This document shows positions 46,476-55,852 of a DNA stretch of 64,000 bases, one piece after another. The stretch comes from Acidocella sp. KAb 2-4 (GTDB lineage Bacteria > Pseudomonadota > Alphaproteobacteria > Acetobacterales > Acetobacteraceae): positions 248,001 through 312,000 of the forward strand of contig NZ_JAJDJU010000001.1 of assembly GCF_020567705.1 (NCBI RefSeq), in the 5' to 3' direction. A model generated the notes under the pieces. The model saw only the letters and a program-made list of their open reading frames with translations. It did no database searches and was not told the origin of the DNA. The position numbers and the translations under genes were made by a program. Every line of letters begins with the position of its first letter. Positions within the stretch are counted from its first letter, which is position 1.

Positions 46476-48734
46476 ATGAAAACAAAGCACAAAACGCCCC
46501 GCGCCAAGACCAGCAAGGCCGCCACAGCCGCCGCAGCACCCGCCCTGCCGGGCCGCGACGCCCTGAAGCAGTTCCTCGCCGAGGCCGGGCAAAAGGTGCA
46601 TCTGCGCGACGTGGCGCGCGCCTTCTCGGTGCGCACCGAAGACCGCAAGGCCCTGCGCGGGCTGATGAAATCGCTGGAGCATGCCGGCGATGTCGAGCGC
46701 GCCGGGCGCAAGCTATTCGCCGAGCCAGGCCGCTTGCCCGAGAGCGCGCTGGTCGAGGTCACCGGCATCGACCGCGACGGCGAGGCCCTGGCCCGCCCGG
46801 TGGTGTGGGACGGCCCCGGCCGCCCCCCGATCATCTTCATGCATCCCGAGGCCAAGGGGCAGGCGGCGCTCGCCCCCGGCGCGCGCGTCTATGCCCGGCT
46901 CAAGCGCGTCGGGCCGGATAAATACGAGGGCCGCACGCTCAAGCGCATCGCCGAGCAGGCGGGCAGCATCGTCGGCGTGTTTCACCCCACCGCGCATGGC
47001 GGGCGCATCGAGCCCACTGACCGCCGCCAGAAGACCGAATGGATCGTGCCCGCGGGCGAGACGATGGAGGCGCGCGAAGGCGAGATCGTGCGCGCCGAGC
47101 CCCTGCCCGGCCGCGTCTTCGGCCCCAAACCCGCGCGCGTGACCGAGAAGCTCGGCACCATCGACGATGCCCGCTCCGTCAGCCTGATCGCCATCGCCCA
47201 GCACGGCATCCCCCTGGATTTCACCGACGCGGCGGTGAAGGAGGCCGAGCGCGCCAAGCCCGTGCCGCTCGGCAAGCGCACCGATCTGCGTGAGCTGCCG
47301 CTGATCACCATCGACGGCCATGACGCGCGCGATTACGACGACGCGGTGTATGCCGAGAAAGTGGAGCACGGCTACCGGCTGATCGTCGCCATCGCCGATG
47401 TCGCGCATTACGTGAAGCCCGGCTCGGCACTCGACAAATGCGCCCGCGAGCGCGGCAATTCCTGCTACTTCCCCGACCGCGTGGTGCCGATGCTACCCGA
47501 GGCGCTCTCCAACGGGCTGTGCTCGCTGAAGCCGGATGAGGACCGCGGCTGCCTGTTCGTGGAAATGTTCATCAATGTGCATGGCCATAAGCAGAGCCAT
47601 AAATTCGGGCGCGGGCTGATGCGCTCATCGGCGCGCAAGACCTATGAGCAGATCCAGGCCGAATTCGAGCAGAATCCCGCCATCCATGCCGATCTGTTCG
47701 CCGCCTATTTCGCGCTGCTGCAAGCCAGGCATGCGCGCGGCACGCTCGATCTCGACCTGCCCGAGCGCAAGGTGGTTCTGGGCGAGGACGGCCAAGTGCA
47801 GAGCGTGGCCCCGCGCCCGCGCCTCGACAGCCACAAGTTGATCGAGGAGTTCATGATCCTCGCCAATGTCTGCGCCGCCGAGGAGCTGGAGCGCCTGCAC
47901 CAGCCCTGCATGTACCGCGTGCATGCCCCGCCCTCGCCGGAGAAGCTCGACCGGTTGCGTAACTTTCTGCACACGCTGGACATCTCGCTCAAGCCTGGCG
48001 ACGAGCTGCACCCGCGCGATCTCGACCACATCCTGAAGCTGGTGGCCGACACCCCCACCGCCCCGCTGGTCAACGAAACGATGCTGCGCGCGCAATCCCA
48101 GGCCGAATACGCGCCGGAGAATATCGGCCATTTCGGCCTCGCCCTGAGCCGCTACGCGCATTTCACCTCGCCGATCCGCCGCTATGCCGACCTGCTTGTG
48201 CACCGCGCGCTCATCACCGGGCTGAAGCTGGGCAAGGACGGCCTCTCGCCCGACGACCTCGCCGGATTCGCCGCCACCGCCGAGCAGATTTCCGGCACTG
48301 AGCGCCGCGCCGCCCTGGCCGAGCGCGACTCCGCCGACCGCTATCTTGCGCTGTATTTGCAACACCGCATTGGAGAGTTGTTCTCGGGACGGGTATCGGG
48401 GGTGACGAAATTCGGATTATTCGTCACTTTAACGGAAAGTGGTGCGAGCGGTTTTCTGAGTATGGGATCTTTGCCTGATGATCATTGGATCTTCGATGAA
48501 GGCGCCCAGACTCTGTCAGGCCGGCGCAGCCGCCATGTGTTCTCCCTGGCCCAGCCCATCGAGGTGCGACTGAACGAGGCCCGGCCCGTGACCGGCGGGC
48601 TGCTGTTCGGGATGGCCGAGGCGCTGCCCGGGCTCTCAGCCCCGCGCCGGGGCAAGCCCGCCAAGGCCAAGCCAGGCAAGGCGGCACCGGGCAAGGCGAA
48701 GCCCAGCAAACCCAAGCAGAAGCGGGCAAGGTGA
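46476..48734 (+). CDS. rnr: ribonuclease R
   Basis: A 752-residue processive 3'-5' exoribonuclease that degrades structured RNA. A basic start is followed by a winged-helix region (about residues 30-75), cold-shock domains, the RNB domain with TIDGHDARDYDDAVY (catalytic Asp cluster near residues 278-290) and the S1 domain from about residue 630 (SGRVSGVTKFGLFVTLTESG). It ends in a Lys/Pro-rich tail. The ATG lies after a divergent promoter region. Its stop overlaps the GTG of the S41 protease gene. Confidence 0.95.
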   Translation: MKTKHKTPRAKTSKAATAAAAPALPGRDALKQFLAEAGQKVHLRDVARAFSVRTEDRKALRGLMKSLEHAGDVERAGRKLFAEPGRLPESALVEVTGIDRDGEALARPVVWDGPGRPPIIFMHPEAKGQAALAPGARVYARLKRVGPDKYEGRTLKRIAEQAGSIVGVFHPTAHGGRIEPTDRRQKTEWIVPAGETMEAREGEIVRAEPLPGRVFGPKPARVTEKLGTIDDARSVSLIAIAQHGIPLDFTDAAVKEAERAKPVPLGKRTDLRELPLITIDGHDARDYDDAVYAEKVEHGYRLIVAIADVAHYVKPGSALDKCARERGNSCYFPDRVVPMLPEALSNGLCSLKPDEDRGCLFVEMFINVHGHKQSHKFGRGLMRSSARKTYEQIQAEFEQNPAIHADLFAAYFALLQARHARGTLDLDLPERKVVLGEDGQVQSVAPRPRLDSHKLIEEFMILANVCAAEELERLHQPCMYRVHAPPSPEKLDRLRNFLHTLDISLKPGDELHPRDLDHILKLVADTPTAPLVNETMLRAQSQAEYAPENIGHFGLALSRYAHFTSPIRRYADLLVHRALITGLKLGKDGLSPDDLAGFAATAEQISGTERRAALAERDSADRYLALYLQHRIGELFSGRVSGVTKFGLFVTLTESGASGFLSMGSLPDDHWIFDEGAQTLSGRRSRHVFSLAQPIEVRLNEARPVTGGLLFGMAEALPGLSAPRRGKPAKAKPGKAAPGKAKPSKPKQKRAR

Positions 48735-50254
48735 AGCGCGCGGCGTTCCTCTTCGTTATCTGCCTGTGCGGCGGCCTGTGGACGCGGGCCGCCAATGCCG
48801 CCGCTATTGGATTCGACGCCGCCACGGCTGGCGCCGTGTGGTCCGCCGCCCTCACCTATATCGCCCCCCGCGCGCTGGAGCCGCTCACCGTGCCGCAGAT
48901 GACGCTCTGGGGCCTGAACGGACTCGCCGCCCTCGACCCCGACCTCAACACCACGTTGCAGGACGGCCAGGTGCGCCTCTACGGCCCCAATGCGCTGCTG
49001 CTGGCCGTGCCGACCCCGGCGGGTAACGACGCCAATGCCTGGGGGCAGCTCGCCGCGCAGATCGCGGCGGCCGCCTATGCCGCCTCGCCGGCACTGCAAC
49101 AGGCGGGTACGCCGGAGGTCATCAGCAGCTTTTTCGATGAGCTGTTCAACCATTTCGATCCGTATTCGCGCTACGAATCGCCCCAGATTACAGCACAGAA
49201 CCAGCTTATGATCATGGGCCTGGCCGGCACCGGCATCACCTTCGCCGCCGATTCGGGGCATGTGGTGATCGGCGCCATCGCCGCTGACAGCCCGGCCGAG
49301 AATGCCGGCCTCACCCCGGGCATGGTGGTGCTCTCGGTGAATGGCCGCCCCGCCTATACCGGCGCGCTCGACACGCTGAACGCCGAAATGAGCGGCATTG
49401 CGGGCAGCACCGCCACCATCGCCCTGCGCGACGACGCCGACAGCCCGCCCGCCACGCAGCAAGTCACGCTGAATTTCGGCTTCATCCCGCCGCCCACGGT
49501 GTTCGCCGAGCCCGCCCCCGGCCCGGGGCTCGCGGCGCTGAAGATCACCGGCTTCAACAAGGGCACCTCGACACAGTTCGGCTCCATGCTCGCGGCGCTG
49601 ATGGCGCAGAATCCCGCCCCCATCGGACTGGTGCTGGATCTGCGCGGCAACCGTGGCGGCGTACTGCGCCAGGCTGTGCTGGTGGCTGATTCGCTGCTCT
49701 CCTCGGGCATGATCGTGCAGACCATCGGGCGCGACCCCGATGCCGACCAGAGCTTCAAGGCCGAGGGGGCTGACCTCACCAACGGCCTGCCGATCACCGT
49801 GCTGGTCGATGGCCAAACCGCCAGCGCCGCCGAGATCCTGACCGCCGCCCTGGCCGATAATGGCCGCGCCGTGGCCATCGGCTCGGAGACGCTGGGTAAG
49901 GGGCTGGTGCAGACGCTGGACAGCTTGCCCGATGGCGGCGAACTCTATGTCACCTGGAGCCGTGTGATCGCCCCGCGCGGCTGGCCGCTGCAAAGCCTGG
50001 GGGTGATGCCGCAGGTATGTACCAGCCTCGGCCCGGCGGTGCTGGAGAACGAGCTGGCGGCGCTCGACCGAGGACGAAACCCGCAGGCCGCCGCCGTGGC
50101 CGCCGCCCGCGCCATGCGCGCCCCGGCCGACATGGATGCCATTCTGCGCATCCGCAACCAATGCCCGGCCGATATCGGCACTGATCTCGATTTCACCGCC
50201 GCCGCGCATATCCTCACCAACCCCCGCGCCTATCAGGCCGCGCTGCTGCACTGA
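48731..50254 (+). CDS. S41 family C-terminal processing-type peptidase
   Basis: A 507-residue exported serine protease. A signal peptide covers the first 23 residues. The PDZ-like domain is near residues 170-235 (VVIGAIAADSPAENAGLTPG). The peptidase domain has GLVLDLRGNRGGVLRQAV and a Ser365-Lys390 dyad in DGQTASAAEIL and GSETLGKGLVQT. CtpA-type enzymes trim periplasmic or envelope proteins; the target is unknown. The GTG overlaps the rnr stop. The C-terminal 100 residues show no known domain. Confidence 0.88.
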   Translation: MKRAAFLFVICLCGGLWTRAANAAAIGFDAATAGAVWSAALTYIAPRALEPLTVPQMTLWGLNGLAALDPDLNTTLQDGQVRLYGPNALLLAVPTPAGNDANAWGQLAAQIAAAAYAASPALQQAGTPEVISSFFDELFNHFDPYSRYESPQITAQNQLMIMGLAGTGITFAADSGHVVIGAIAADSPAENAGLTPGMVVLSVNGRPAYTGALDTLNAEMSGIAGSTATIALRDDADSPPATQQVTLNFGFIPPPTVFAEPAPGPGLAALKITGFNKGTSTQFGSMLAALMAQNPAPIGLVLDLRGNRGGVLRQAVLVADSLLSSGMIVQTIGRDPDADQSFKAEGADLTNGLPITVLVDGQTASAAEILTAALADNGRAVAIGSETLGKGLVQTLDSLPDGGELYVTWSRVIAPRGWPLQSLGVMPQVCTSLGPAVLENELAALDRGRNPQAAAVAAARAMRAPADMDAILRIRNQCPADIGTDLDFTAAAHILTNPRAYQAALLH

Positions 50255-50273
50255 GGCGCCCCCTAAACCGGAC

Positions 50274-50303
50274 TTGACGAAACCGCCGCACCTGCGCCAT
50301 ACG
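50274..50303 (+). promoter_or_regulatory. possible promoter of rpmG
   Basis: TTGACG at 50274-50279 and CATACG at 50298-50303 are separated by 18 bases, 24 bases before the rpmG ATG. The -35 is good and the -10 weak. CTGGAG upstream of the ATG is the ribosome-binding site. Confidence 0.4.
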
Positions 50304-50326
50304 GCGCGCTCTGGAGATTCTTAATC

Positions 50327-50494
50327 ATGGCAAAGTCTAACGTCGTTCAAATCAAGCTCGTTTCCACCGCGGACACTGGTTACTTCTACGTGACCAAGAA
50401 GAACGCGCGCGCCCAGACCCAGAAACTGGAGCTGAACAAGTACGATCCTGTCGTGCGCAAGCACGTCAAGTTCAAGGAAGCGAAGATCAAGTAA
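50327..50494 (+). CDS. rpmG: 50S ribosomal protein L33
   Basis: A 55-residue ribosomal protein: [20 protein letters not shown] at the start, then [20 protein letters not shown] and a basic end ([11 protein letters not shown]). It lacks the CxxC zinc pairs of the zinc-binding form, as expected for most Alphaproteobacteria. An ATG with CTGGAG upstream is clear. A terminator follows 43 bases after the stop. Confidence 0.97.
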   Translation: MAKSNVVQIKLVSTADTGYFYVTKKNARAQTQKLELNKYDPVVRKHVKFKEAKIK

Positions 50495-50536
50495 GCGCCG
50501 CCTTCGGGCAGCGCGTCTCCTTTCTCTGGCAACAAG

Positions 50537-50566
50537 CCCCCGAAGCCCCTGGCTGCGGGGGTTTTT
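50537..50566 (+). terminator. Rho-independent terminator of rpmG
   Basis: A GC stem CCCCCG / CGGGGG with a 13-base loop is followed directly by TTTTT at 50562-50566. It lies in the 114-base gap where rpmG and thiL converge. Confidence 0.75.
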
Positions 50567-50608
50567 GCGTGTCTGAGCGGCTAAATTAACCAGATTCTGG
50601 TTAATTCT

Positions 50609-51544
50609 CTAAAAATGCTTCCAACCCAGGGTCTTAAGGCTGATTTCGTCGCCGTTGGCCGCCAGCACGCGCACCCCGGCTCCAGGCTCGAACCAACCGA
50701 TTCGCGCCACCGGCAACGCGCCGCAAGCCGCCCGCAGCGCCGCCTCGCCCCCTGGCGGCACCGCCAGGATCAGCTCGTAATCATCGCCACCGGTGAGGCG
50801 GGCTTCCAGCACCGCCTCGCCCAACGCGGCGGCCTCGGGCGAGGCTGGCACAAGCGCCGCCTCGATCACCGCGCGCAGCCCGGAGCAGTGCGCGATATGC
50901 GAGAGGTCCTGCACCAGCCCGTCGGAGACATCGATGGCGGCATGCGCGATCCCGGCCAGCGCCAGCCCGAGTCTGGGCTGCGGCAGCAGCGAGCGGCGCG
51001 TGAAGACGCCCGTGGGGTCTCCGCGCTCGCCCCGCCGGGCTTGCAGGCCCAGCACGGCATCGCCAATGGTGCCCGTCACCCAGATCTCATCCCCCGCCCT
51101 GGCGCCATCGCGGCGCAACGCCGCCCCCGGCGCCACCGTGCCGAGCAGAGTCGCGGTGAGGGCGATGCCGTGGCGGGAGGAGGACGAATCCCCGCCCAGC
51201 AATTCCAGCCCGAATTCGGCCTGATCCTGCCCCAGCCCGGCGGCGAAGGCCGCCAACCAGTCTTCGGGCAAAGCGGCGGGCAGCGCCGTGGTCAGCAGAT
51301 AGCCGAGCGGGGCCGCACCCATTGCCGCGAGGTCGGAAAGGTTACGGCGCAGCAGCTTACGCGCGATCAGCGCCGGATCGTCGCCGGGCAGGAAATGCAC
51401 GCCCTCCAGCATCTGGTCCACGGTGAGCACCAGCTCCCGCTCTGGCGGCGGGGCGAGCACCGCGGCGTCATCGCGCAGACCCAGCGCCGCCTCTCCCGCC
51501 AGCGGCGCGAAATAGCGCGCGATGCGGGAGAATTCGTCGGGCAT
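50609..51544 (-). CDS. thiL: thiamine-monophosphate kinase
   Basis: A 311-residue ATP-dependent enzyme that turns thiamine phosphate into thiamine diphosphate. The start EFSRIARYFAPLAG is typical. LGLRDDAAVL and TVDQMLEGVHFLPGDDP carry Mg-binding Asp residues, and RNLSDLAAMGAAPLGYL is the family signature. AAIDVSDGLVQDLSHIA is also conserved. It is the last gene of the minus-strand riboflavin unit, and its ATG overlaps the nusB stop by one base (TAATG). Confidence 0.95.
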   Translation of the reverse strand: MPDEFSRIARYFAPLAGEAALGLRDDAAVLAPPPERELVLTVDQMLEGVHFLPGDDPALIARKLLRRNLSDLAAMGAAPLGYLLTTALPAALPEDWLAAFAAGLGQDQAEFGLELLGGDSSSSRHGIALTATLLGTVAPGAALRRDGARAGDEIWVTGTIGDAVLGLQARRGERGDPTGVFTRRSLLPQPRLGLALAGIAHAAIDVSDGLVQDLSHIAHCSGLRAVIEAALVPASPEAAALGEAVLEARLTGGDDYELILAVPPGGEAALRAACGALPVARIGWFEPGAGVRVLAANGDEISLKTLGWKHF

Positions 51545-52020
51545 TAACTCGCTGCCGGAAATTCCGCCGGGCGCAGCAGATGCGCCAGCCGGTCCAGCAC
51601 GCCGTTGAGCATGCGCGGCTCATCGCCTGAGAAGAAGCCATGCGCCACGTCGAGATACTCGTTGATGACGACGCGGCTGGGCGGGCCGTCGCTCAGCCAC
51701 AGCTCGGCCCCGCCGGCGCGCAGGGCGGCGCGCAGCACCGGGTCGAGCCGGTTGATCGGCCAGTTCTCGGGCAGGGCGTTGGCGATCATGCCGTCGATCG
51801 TGTCCTGCTGCTGGGTGGCGGTGCGGACGATGCGCGCGAAGAGCGGTACATCGGCCGCGGGCAGACGCCCCTCCTCCACCCCGCCCGTGCCCGGCGGGTC
51901 GCCGATGCGGTGGCGCACGAACTGGTCGATCACCGTCTCGCCGGTCTGCCCGGCCTGCTCGGCCTGATACAGCGCCTGCACGGCGGCGACGCGCGAGAGG
52001 GTCCGCGGGCGGGCGCTCAT
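51544..52020 (-). CDS. nusB: transcription antitermination factor NusB
   Basis: A 158-residue all-helical factor that, with NusE (S10), supports antitermination on rRNA operons. The start SRVAAVQALYQAEQAG and the late NRLDPVLRAALRAGGAEL and VINEYLDVAHGFFSG segments match the family. It overlaps ribH (ATGA) and thiL (TAATG). The ribH-nusB-thiL order is common in Proteobacteria. Confidence 0.95.
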   Translation of the reverse strand: MSARPRTLSRVAAVQALYQAEQAGQTGETVIDQFVRHRIGDPPGTGGVEEGRLPAADVPLFARIVRTATQQQDTIDGMIANALPENWPINRLDPVLRAALRAGGAELWLSDGPPSRVVINEYLDVAHGFFSGDEPRMLNGVLDRLAHLLRPAEFPAAS

Positions 52021-52493
52021 GCCAGGCTCCGTTTCAGGGCGATTTGTTTGAGGCAGGCCACGGCGGCCTCGGCACCCTTGTTCGAGCCCGTCTCATGGCT
52101 GCGCGCAAGGGCCTGGGCAAGGGTGTCCACCGTGAGCAGCGCGGTGCCCAGGCACAGCGCCTCGCGGGTGGCGACGCGCATCAGCCCGTCCATGGCGGCG
52201 GCGCAGATGAACTCGTAATGATCGGTCTCGCCGCGCACCACGCAGCCAAGCGCGACATAGCCGTCGAAATCCTGCACCGAGGCGGCGGCGATGGCTAAGG
52301 CCTGGGGCAGCTCATAGGCGCCGCCGACCTCGACCACGGTGAGCTCGGCCGCGACCTCGGCGAAGATCGCTTGCGCGGCGGCGAGCATGCCATCGACCAC
52401 CTGGCGGTAATAGGGGGCGCTGATCACCAGGATGCGCGGCGCCGGGCCGGGCAGGCTGGGCGCGGCGGGCAGCGGGGCGTCGGCGGTGCTCAT
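52017..52493 (-). CDS. ribH: 6,7-dimethyl-8-ribityllumazine synthase
   Basis: A 158-residue enzyme that joins 3,4-dihydroxybutanone phosphate with the pyrimidine intermediate to form lumazine. Conserved blocks are VISAPYYRQVVDGML, VGGAYELPQALAIAA, YVALGCVVRGETDHYEF and NKGAEAAVACL. A Pro/Ala-rich stretch precedes the domain. It overlaps ribB by four bases upstream and nusB downstream. Confidence 0.96.
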   Translation of the reverse strand: MSTADAPLPAAPSLPGPAPRILVISAPYYRQVVDGMLAAAQAIFAEVAAELTVVEVGGAYELPQALAIAAASVQDFDGYVALGCVVRGETDHYEFICAAAMDGLMRVATREALCLGTALLTVDTLAQALARSHETGSNKGAEAAVACLKQIALKRSLA

Positions 52494-53611
52494 GCGGCGC
52501 CTCCGATCTCGCGCTGCTCGACGACGTTCAGCCCGTAGCCCTCCAGCCCGACGATGTGGCGCTTGGTGTTGGAAAGCAGGATCATGTTCTTGATGCCAAG
52601 ATCGAGCAGGATCTGCGCCCCGATGCCGTAATCACGCAGGCCCGGCGGCGGATGCGTCCCCTCGACCAGGGTGCGGATACCGGCCGACATCGCCGCCTTG
52701 CGCTGCTCGCGCAGCACCACCACCACGCCGCGCCCCTCTTTCTCGATCGCCGCCATCGCCCCGCGCAGCGCGACGAAATGCTCGCCGCCCAAAACGTCGG
52801 AGATCAGGTCCATGCCGTGCATGCGCACCAAAACCGGGGCCTCGCCGGAGACATCGCCCTTGACCAGGGCCAGATGCTCCAGCCCATCCACCTTGCTCTC
52901 AAAGGCGATCAGCTTCCACGCGCCGCCATTGGGGGCCTGGACATTGCCCTGCTCCACCCGCTTCACCAGCCGCTCATTCATGCGGCGATAGGCGATGAGG
53001 TCGGCGATGGTGCCGAGCTTAAGGTTGTGGCGCTGGGCGAAGGCCACGAGGTCCGGCAGGCGGGCCATGGTGCCGTCATCGTTGATGATCTCGCAGATCA
53101 CCCCGGCCGGGATCAGCCCGGCGAGACGGGCGATGTCCACCGAGGCCTCGGTATGCCCGGCGCGCACCAGCGTGCCGCCATCGCGCGCCATCAGCGGGAA
53201 GATATGACCCGGCGAGACGATGTCGTTACGGCCCATCTCGGGGTTGATCGCCACCGCCACGGTGCGGGCGCGGTCAGCGGCGGAGATGCCGGTGGAGACG
53301 CCCTCCTTGGCCTCGATGGAGACGGTGAAGGCGGTCTCATGCCGCGTGCCGTTGGCCTGGGTCATCAGCGGCAGGCCCAGCGCCTCGCAGCGCGATTTGG
53401 TCATCGCCAGGCAGACCAGCCCGCGCGCGTGCTTGATCATGAAATTGATGGCGTCCGGCGTGGCGAATTGCGCGGGGATGACGAGATCGCCCTCGTTCTC
53501 GCGGTCTTCATCATCCACCAGGATGAAGATGCGCCCGGCCCGGGCTTCCTCGATGATCTCGGAAGCGGGGGAGATGTAGTCGTGCAGATGCGAAGATTTC
53601 AGGCCTTCCAT
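52490..53611 (-). CDS. ribB: 3,4-dihydroxy-2-butanone 4-phosphate synthase with degenerate GTP cyclohydrolase II domain
   Basis: A 373-residue RibBA-like protein. The RibB domain (residues 10-210) is complete: the acidic Mg loop DDEDRENEGDL at 33-43 and RAGHTEASVDI at 150-160. The C-terminal half (about 225-373) is related to GTP cyclohydrolase II but lacks its zinc cysteines. Where active enzymes have an HSEC-type motif, this has HGMD (residues 265-268), and no Cys pair follows. Hence only the RibB reaction is expected, with GTP cyclohydrolase II encoded elsewhere. No room for an FMN riboswitch exists upstream (47-base gap). Confidence 0.92.
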   Translation of the reverse strand: MEGLKSSHLHDYISPASEIIEEARAGRIFILVDDEDRENEGDLVIPAQFATPDAINFMIKHARGLVCLAMTKSRCEALGLPLMTQANGTRHETAFTVSIEAKEGVSTGISAADRARTVAVAINPEMGRNDIVSPGHIFPLMARDGGTLVRAGHTEASVDIARLAGLIPAGVICEIINDDGTMARLPDLVAFAQRHNLKLGTIADLIAYRRMNERLVKRVEQGNVQAPNGGAWKLIAFESKVDGLEHLALVKGDVSGEAPVLVRMHGMDLISDVLGGEHFVALRGAMAAIEKEGRGVVVVLREQRKAAMSAGIRTLVEGTHPPPGLRDYGIGAQILLDLGIKNMILLSNTKRHIVGLEGYGLNVVEQREIGGAA

Positions 53612-53658
53612 GGGCGGTATTCCTTTAGGCCGGCGCGCGGGGGCGGCGGCGGTGCGAT

Positions 53659-54273
53659 TTAGGCGGTCTTGAAGCTGAGCTGACGGGCGACATAGCGCGC
53701 CAGCATGTCGATTTCCACGTTCACCATCTCGCCGGGGCGCAGGCTGCGGAAATTGGTGTGCGCGGCGGTGTGGGGAATGATGTTGACGCCGAAGCGGTTT
53801 CCCTCGACCTCGTTGACCGTGAGCGAGACGCCGTTGATGGCGATGCTGCCCTTGGCGGCGACATAGGGGGCGAGCGCGTCGGGCAGCTCAAACGCCCAGC
53901 GGATGGAGCCATGCTCGGGCGTGGCGGAGACCACCTTGGCCAAGCCGTCGACATGGCCGGAGACGAGATGGCCGCCGATCTCGTCGCCCAGGCGCAGCGA
54001 GCCTTCCAGATTGATCTCGGTGCCCGGCTGCCAATCGCCCAGCGTGGTCTTGGAGATGGTCTCGGCCGAGACCTCGACCGCGAACCAATCCGCCCCGGCC
54101 TCGACGACCGTGAGGCAGACGCCCGAACAGGCGATGGAGGCGCCGAGCGCCTTCTCGGCGTGCTGCCAGGCCGCGTTATCGGGCGTGGCGATGACGAAGC
54201 GGGCATCCTGGCCGGTGCCGAGCGGAGTGACCGCGCGCACGGTGCCGATGCCGGTGATCAAACCGGTGAACAT
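53659..54273 (-). CDS. ribE: riboflavin synthase alpha chain
   Basis: A 204-residue enzyme that dismutates two lumazines into riboflavin and the pyrimidine. It has the two-fold repeat of lumazine-binding barrels: [12 protein letters not shown] with SIACSGVCLTV in the first half, and GHVDGLAKV with SIAINGVSLTVNEVE in the second. ATG 54273 overlaps the ribD stop by one base (TAATG). The frame is open 14 codons upstream inside ribD. Confidence 0.96.
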   Translation of the reverse strand: MFTGLITGIGTVRAVTPLGTGQDARFVIATPDNAAWQHAEKALGASIACSGVCLTVVEAGADWFAVEVSAETISKTTLGDWQPGTEINLEGSLRLGDEIGGHLVSGHVDGLAKVVSATPEHGSIRWAFELPDALAPYVAAKGSIAINGVSLTVNEVEGNRFGVNIIPHTAAHTNFRSLRPGEMVNVEIDMLARYVARQLSFKTA

Positions 54274-55367
54274 TAGGTGATCTTCCTGAAATTGGTGAGC
54301 ACGTCCTGCCCCCATTGCTGGCGGGAGACGGCGCGGAACCGCGGCATCTCATCGAGCCGGGTGACGCCGAAGGCCTGGGCGGCGGGCCAGCCATCGCCGC
54401 CGAGCACGGCGGGGGCGTGGAACCAGGAGAGCCGGTCCACCAGCCGCGCGCGCAGCAGGCTGGAGGCGATCGAGGCGCCGCCCTCGACCATCACGCGGGT
54501 TAAGCCATGTTTGGCCAGAGCCTGCATGCCGGCGGCGAGATCCACGCCGATGGTGCTGGCGGGCAGCTCGATCAGCTTGACCCCGGCGCTTTCCAGCGCC
54601 TTGGCGCGCAGCTTGTCGGCGCCGTCGCGGTGCAGAATCCAGAGCGGATGCTCGGTGGCGGCGCGCACCAGCTTGGAGAGCAGCGGCGTGCGCAGATGGC
54701 TATCCACCACCACCCGCACCAGCGGCGCGGCGCGGAAGCCGTCCAGCCGGCAGGTGAGCTCGGGATCGTCGGCCAGCACGGTGCCGACGCCGACCATCAC
54801 CGCATCGTGCCGCCCGCGCATGGCGTGTACGGCGCGCCGGGCCTCGGGGCCGCTGATCCATTGCGATTCGCCCTTGGCGGTGGCGATGCGGCCATCCAGC
54901 GTGGAGGCGAGCTTGAGCCGCACCAGCGGCCGCCCCGCGCGCTGCACCAGGGCGAAGCCCTCGCTCACTGCCTCACATTCGGGGCGCAGCACGCCCTCGG
55001 TCACCTCGATCCCCGCCTCGCGCAGCCGGGCCAGACCGGCGCCGTTCACCTTCGGATGCGGGTCGATGGCGCCGACCACCACGCGCGCCACCCCGGCGGC
55101 GATCAGCGCCTCGGTGCAGGCGCCGGATTTGCCGGGGAAGGCGCAGGGTTCCAGCGTCACATACACAGTCGCCCCGCGCGCGGCCTCGCCCGCGGCGGCC
55201 AGCGCCACGCGCTCGGCATGCGGGCGCCCTCCCGGCGCGGTAGTGCCGCGGCCAAGCACGCGGCCATCCTTGACGATGACGCAGCCGACCGAAGGATTGG
55301 GCGCGGTCTGCCCCAGGCCGCGGCGGGCCAGGGCCAGGGCCGCGCGCATATGGGATTCGTCACTCAT
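54273..55367 (-). CDS. ribD: bifunctional pyrimidine deaminase/reductase RibD
   Basis: A 364-residue two-domain enzyme for the second and third steps of riboflavin synthesis. The deaminase domain (1-145) has zinc ligands in [11 protein letters not shown] and in [14 protein letters not shown]. The reductase domain (about 150-364) has [19 protein letters not shown] and [17 protein letters not shown] 55367 gives the family start ([14 protein letters not shown]); another ATG four codons upstream (55379) directly follows GGAGG and is possible. Both lie inside the nrdR 3' end. Confidence 0.94.
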   Translation of the reverse strand: MSDESHMRAALALARRGLGQTAPNPSVGCVIVKDGRVLGRGTTAPGGRPHAERVALAAAGEAARGATVYVTLEPCAFPGKSGACTEALIAAGVARVVVGAIDPHPKVNGAGLARLREAGIEVTEGVLRPECEAVSEGFALVQRAGRPLVRLKLASTLDGRIATAKGESQWISGPEARRAVHAMRGRHDAVMVGVGTVLADDPELTCRLDGFRAAPLVRVVVDSHLRTPLLSKLVRAATEHPLWILHRDGADKLRAKALESAGVKLIELPASTIGVDLAAGMQALAKHGLTRVMVEGGASIASSLLRARLVDRLSWFHAPAVLGGDGWPAAQAFGVTRLDEMPRFRAVSRQQWGQDVLTNFRKIT

Positions 55368-55845
55368 GCCGGGCGTCATCCTCCGTGGCCAGCGGGGCGC
55401 CGTCCATGCTGCCGAGGAACTGCTCGAAATCCTTGGCCTCGCGGAAATCGCGGTAGACAGAGGCGAAGCGGACATAGGCGACGGCGTCGATGCCCTTTAG
55501 CGCGTCCATCACCGCCTCGCCGATTTCGTCGCTCTTGATCTCGGTCTCGCCGCTGGCTTCGAGCTTGCGCACGATGCCGTTGACGATGCGCTCCTGGCGC
55601 TCCTCATCCACCGGGCGCTTGTTCAGCGCCACGCGGATCGAGCGGGCCAGCTTGTCGCGGTCGAAGGCGACGCGCCGGCCATCGGCCTTGAGCACCACCA
55701 GCTCGCGCAGCTGCACCCGCTCCACGGTGGTGAAACGCTGGCCGCACGCCGCGCAGAAGCGGCGGCGGCGGATGGCGCTGCCGTCCTCGGTAGGACGGCT
55801 GTCCTTCACCTGGGTATCGGACTCACCGCAGAACGGGCAGCGCAT
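55360..55845 (-). CDS. nrdR: transcriptional repressor NrdR
   Basis: A 161-residue ATP/dATP-sensing repressor of ribonucleotide reductase genes. The zinc ribbon uses Cys3, Cys6, Cys31 and Cys34 (RCPFCG, CAACG). The ATP-cone domain runs from about residue 49 ([20 protein letters not shown]) to about 139. ATG 55845 starts the zinc ribbon. It lies seven bases after glyA and overlaps ribD. Confidence 0.96.
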   Translation of the reverse strand: MRCPFCGESDTQVKDSRPTEDGSAIRRRRFCAACGQRFTTVERVQLRELVVLKADGRRVAFDRDKLARSIRVALNKRPVDEERQERIVNGIVRKLEASGETEIKSDEIGEAVMDALKGIDAVAYVRFASVYRDFREAKDFEQFLGSMDGAPLATEDDARHE

Positions 55846-55852
55846 GCCAGAC

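Noticed and set aside
53612-53658. Possible FMN riboswitch upstream of ribB
   Set aside because: The gap to ribE is only 47 bases, far too short for the conserved FMN aptamer, and no matching helices are seen. The other rib genes overlap their neighbours.
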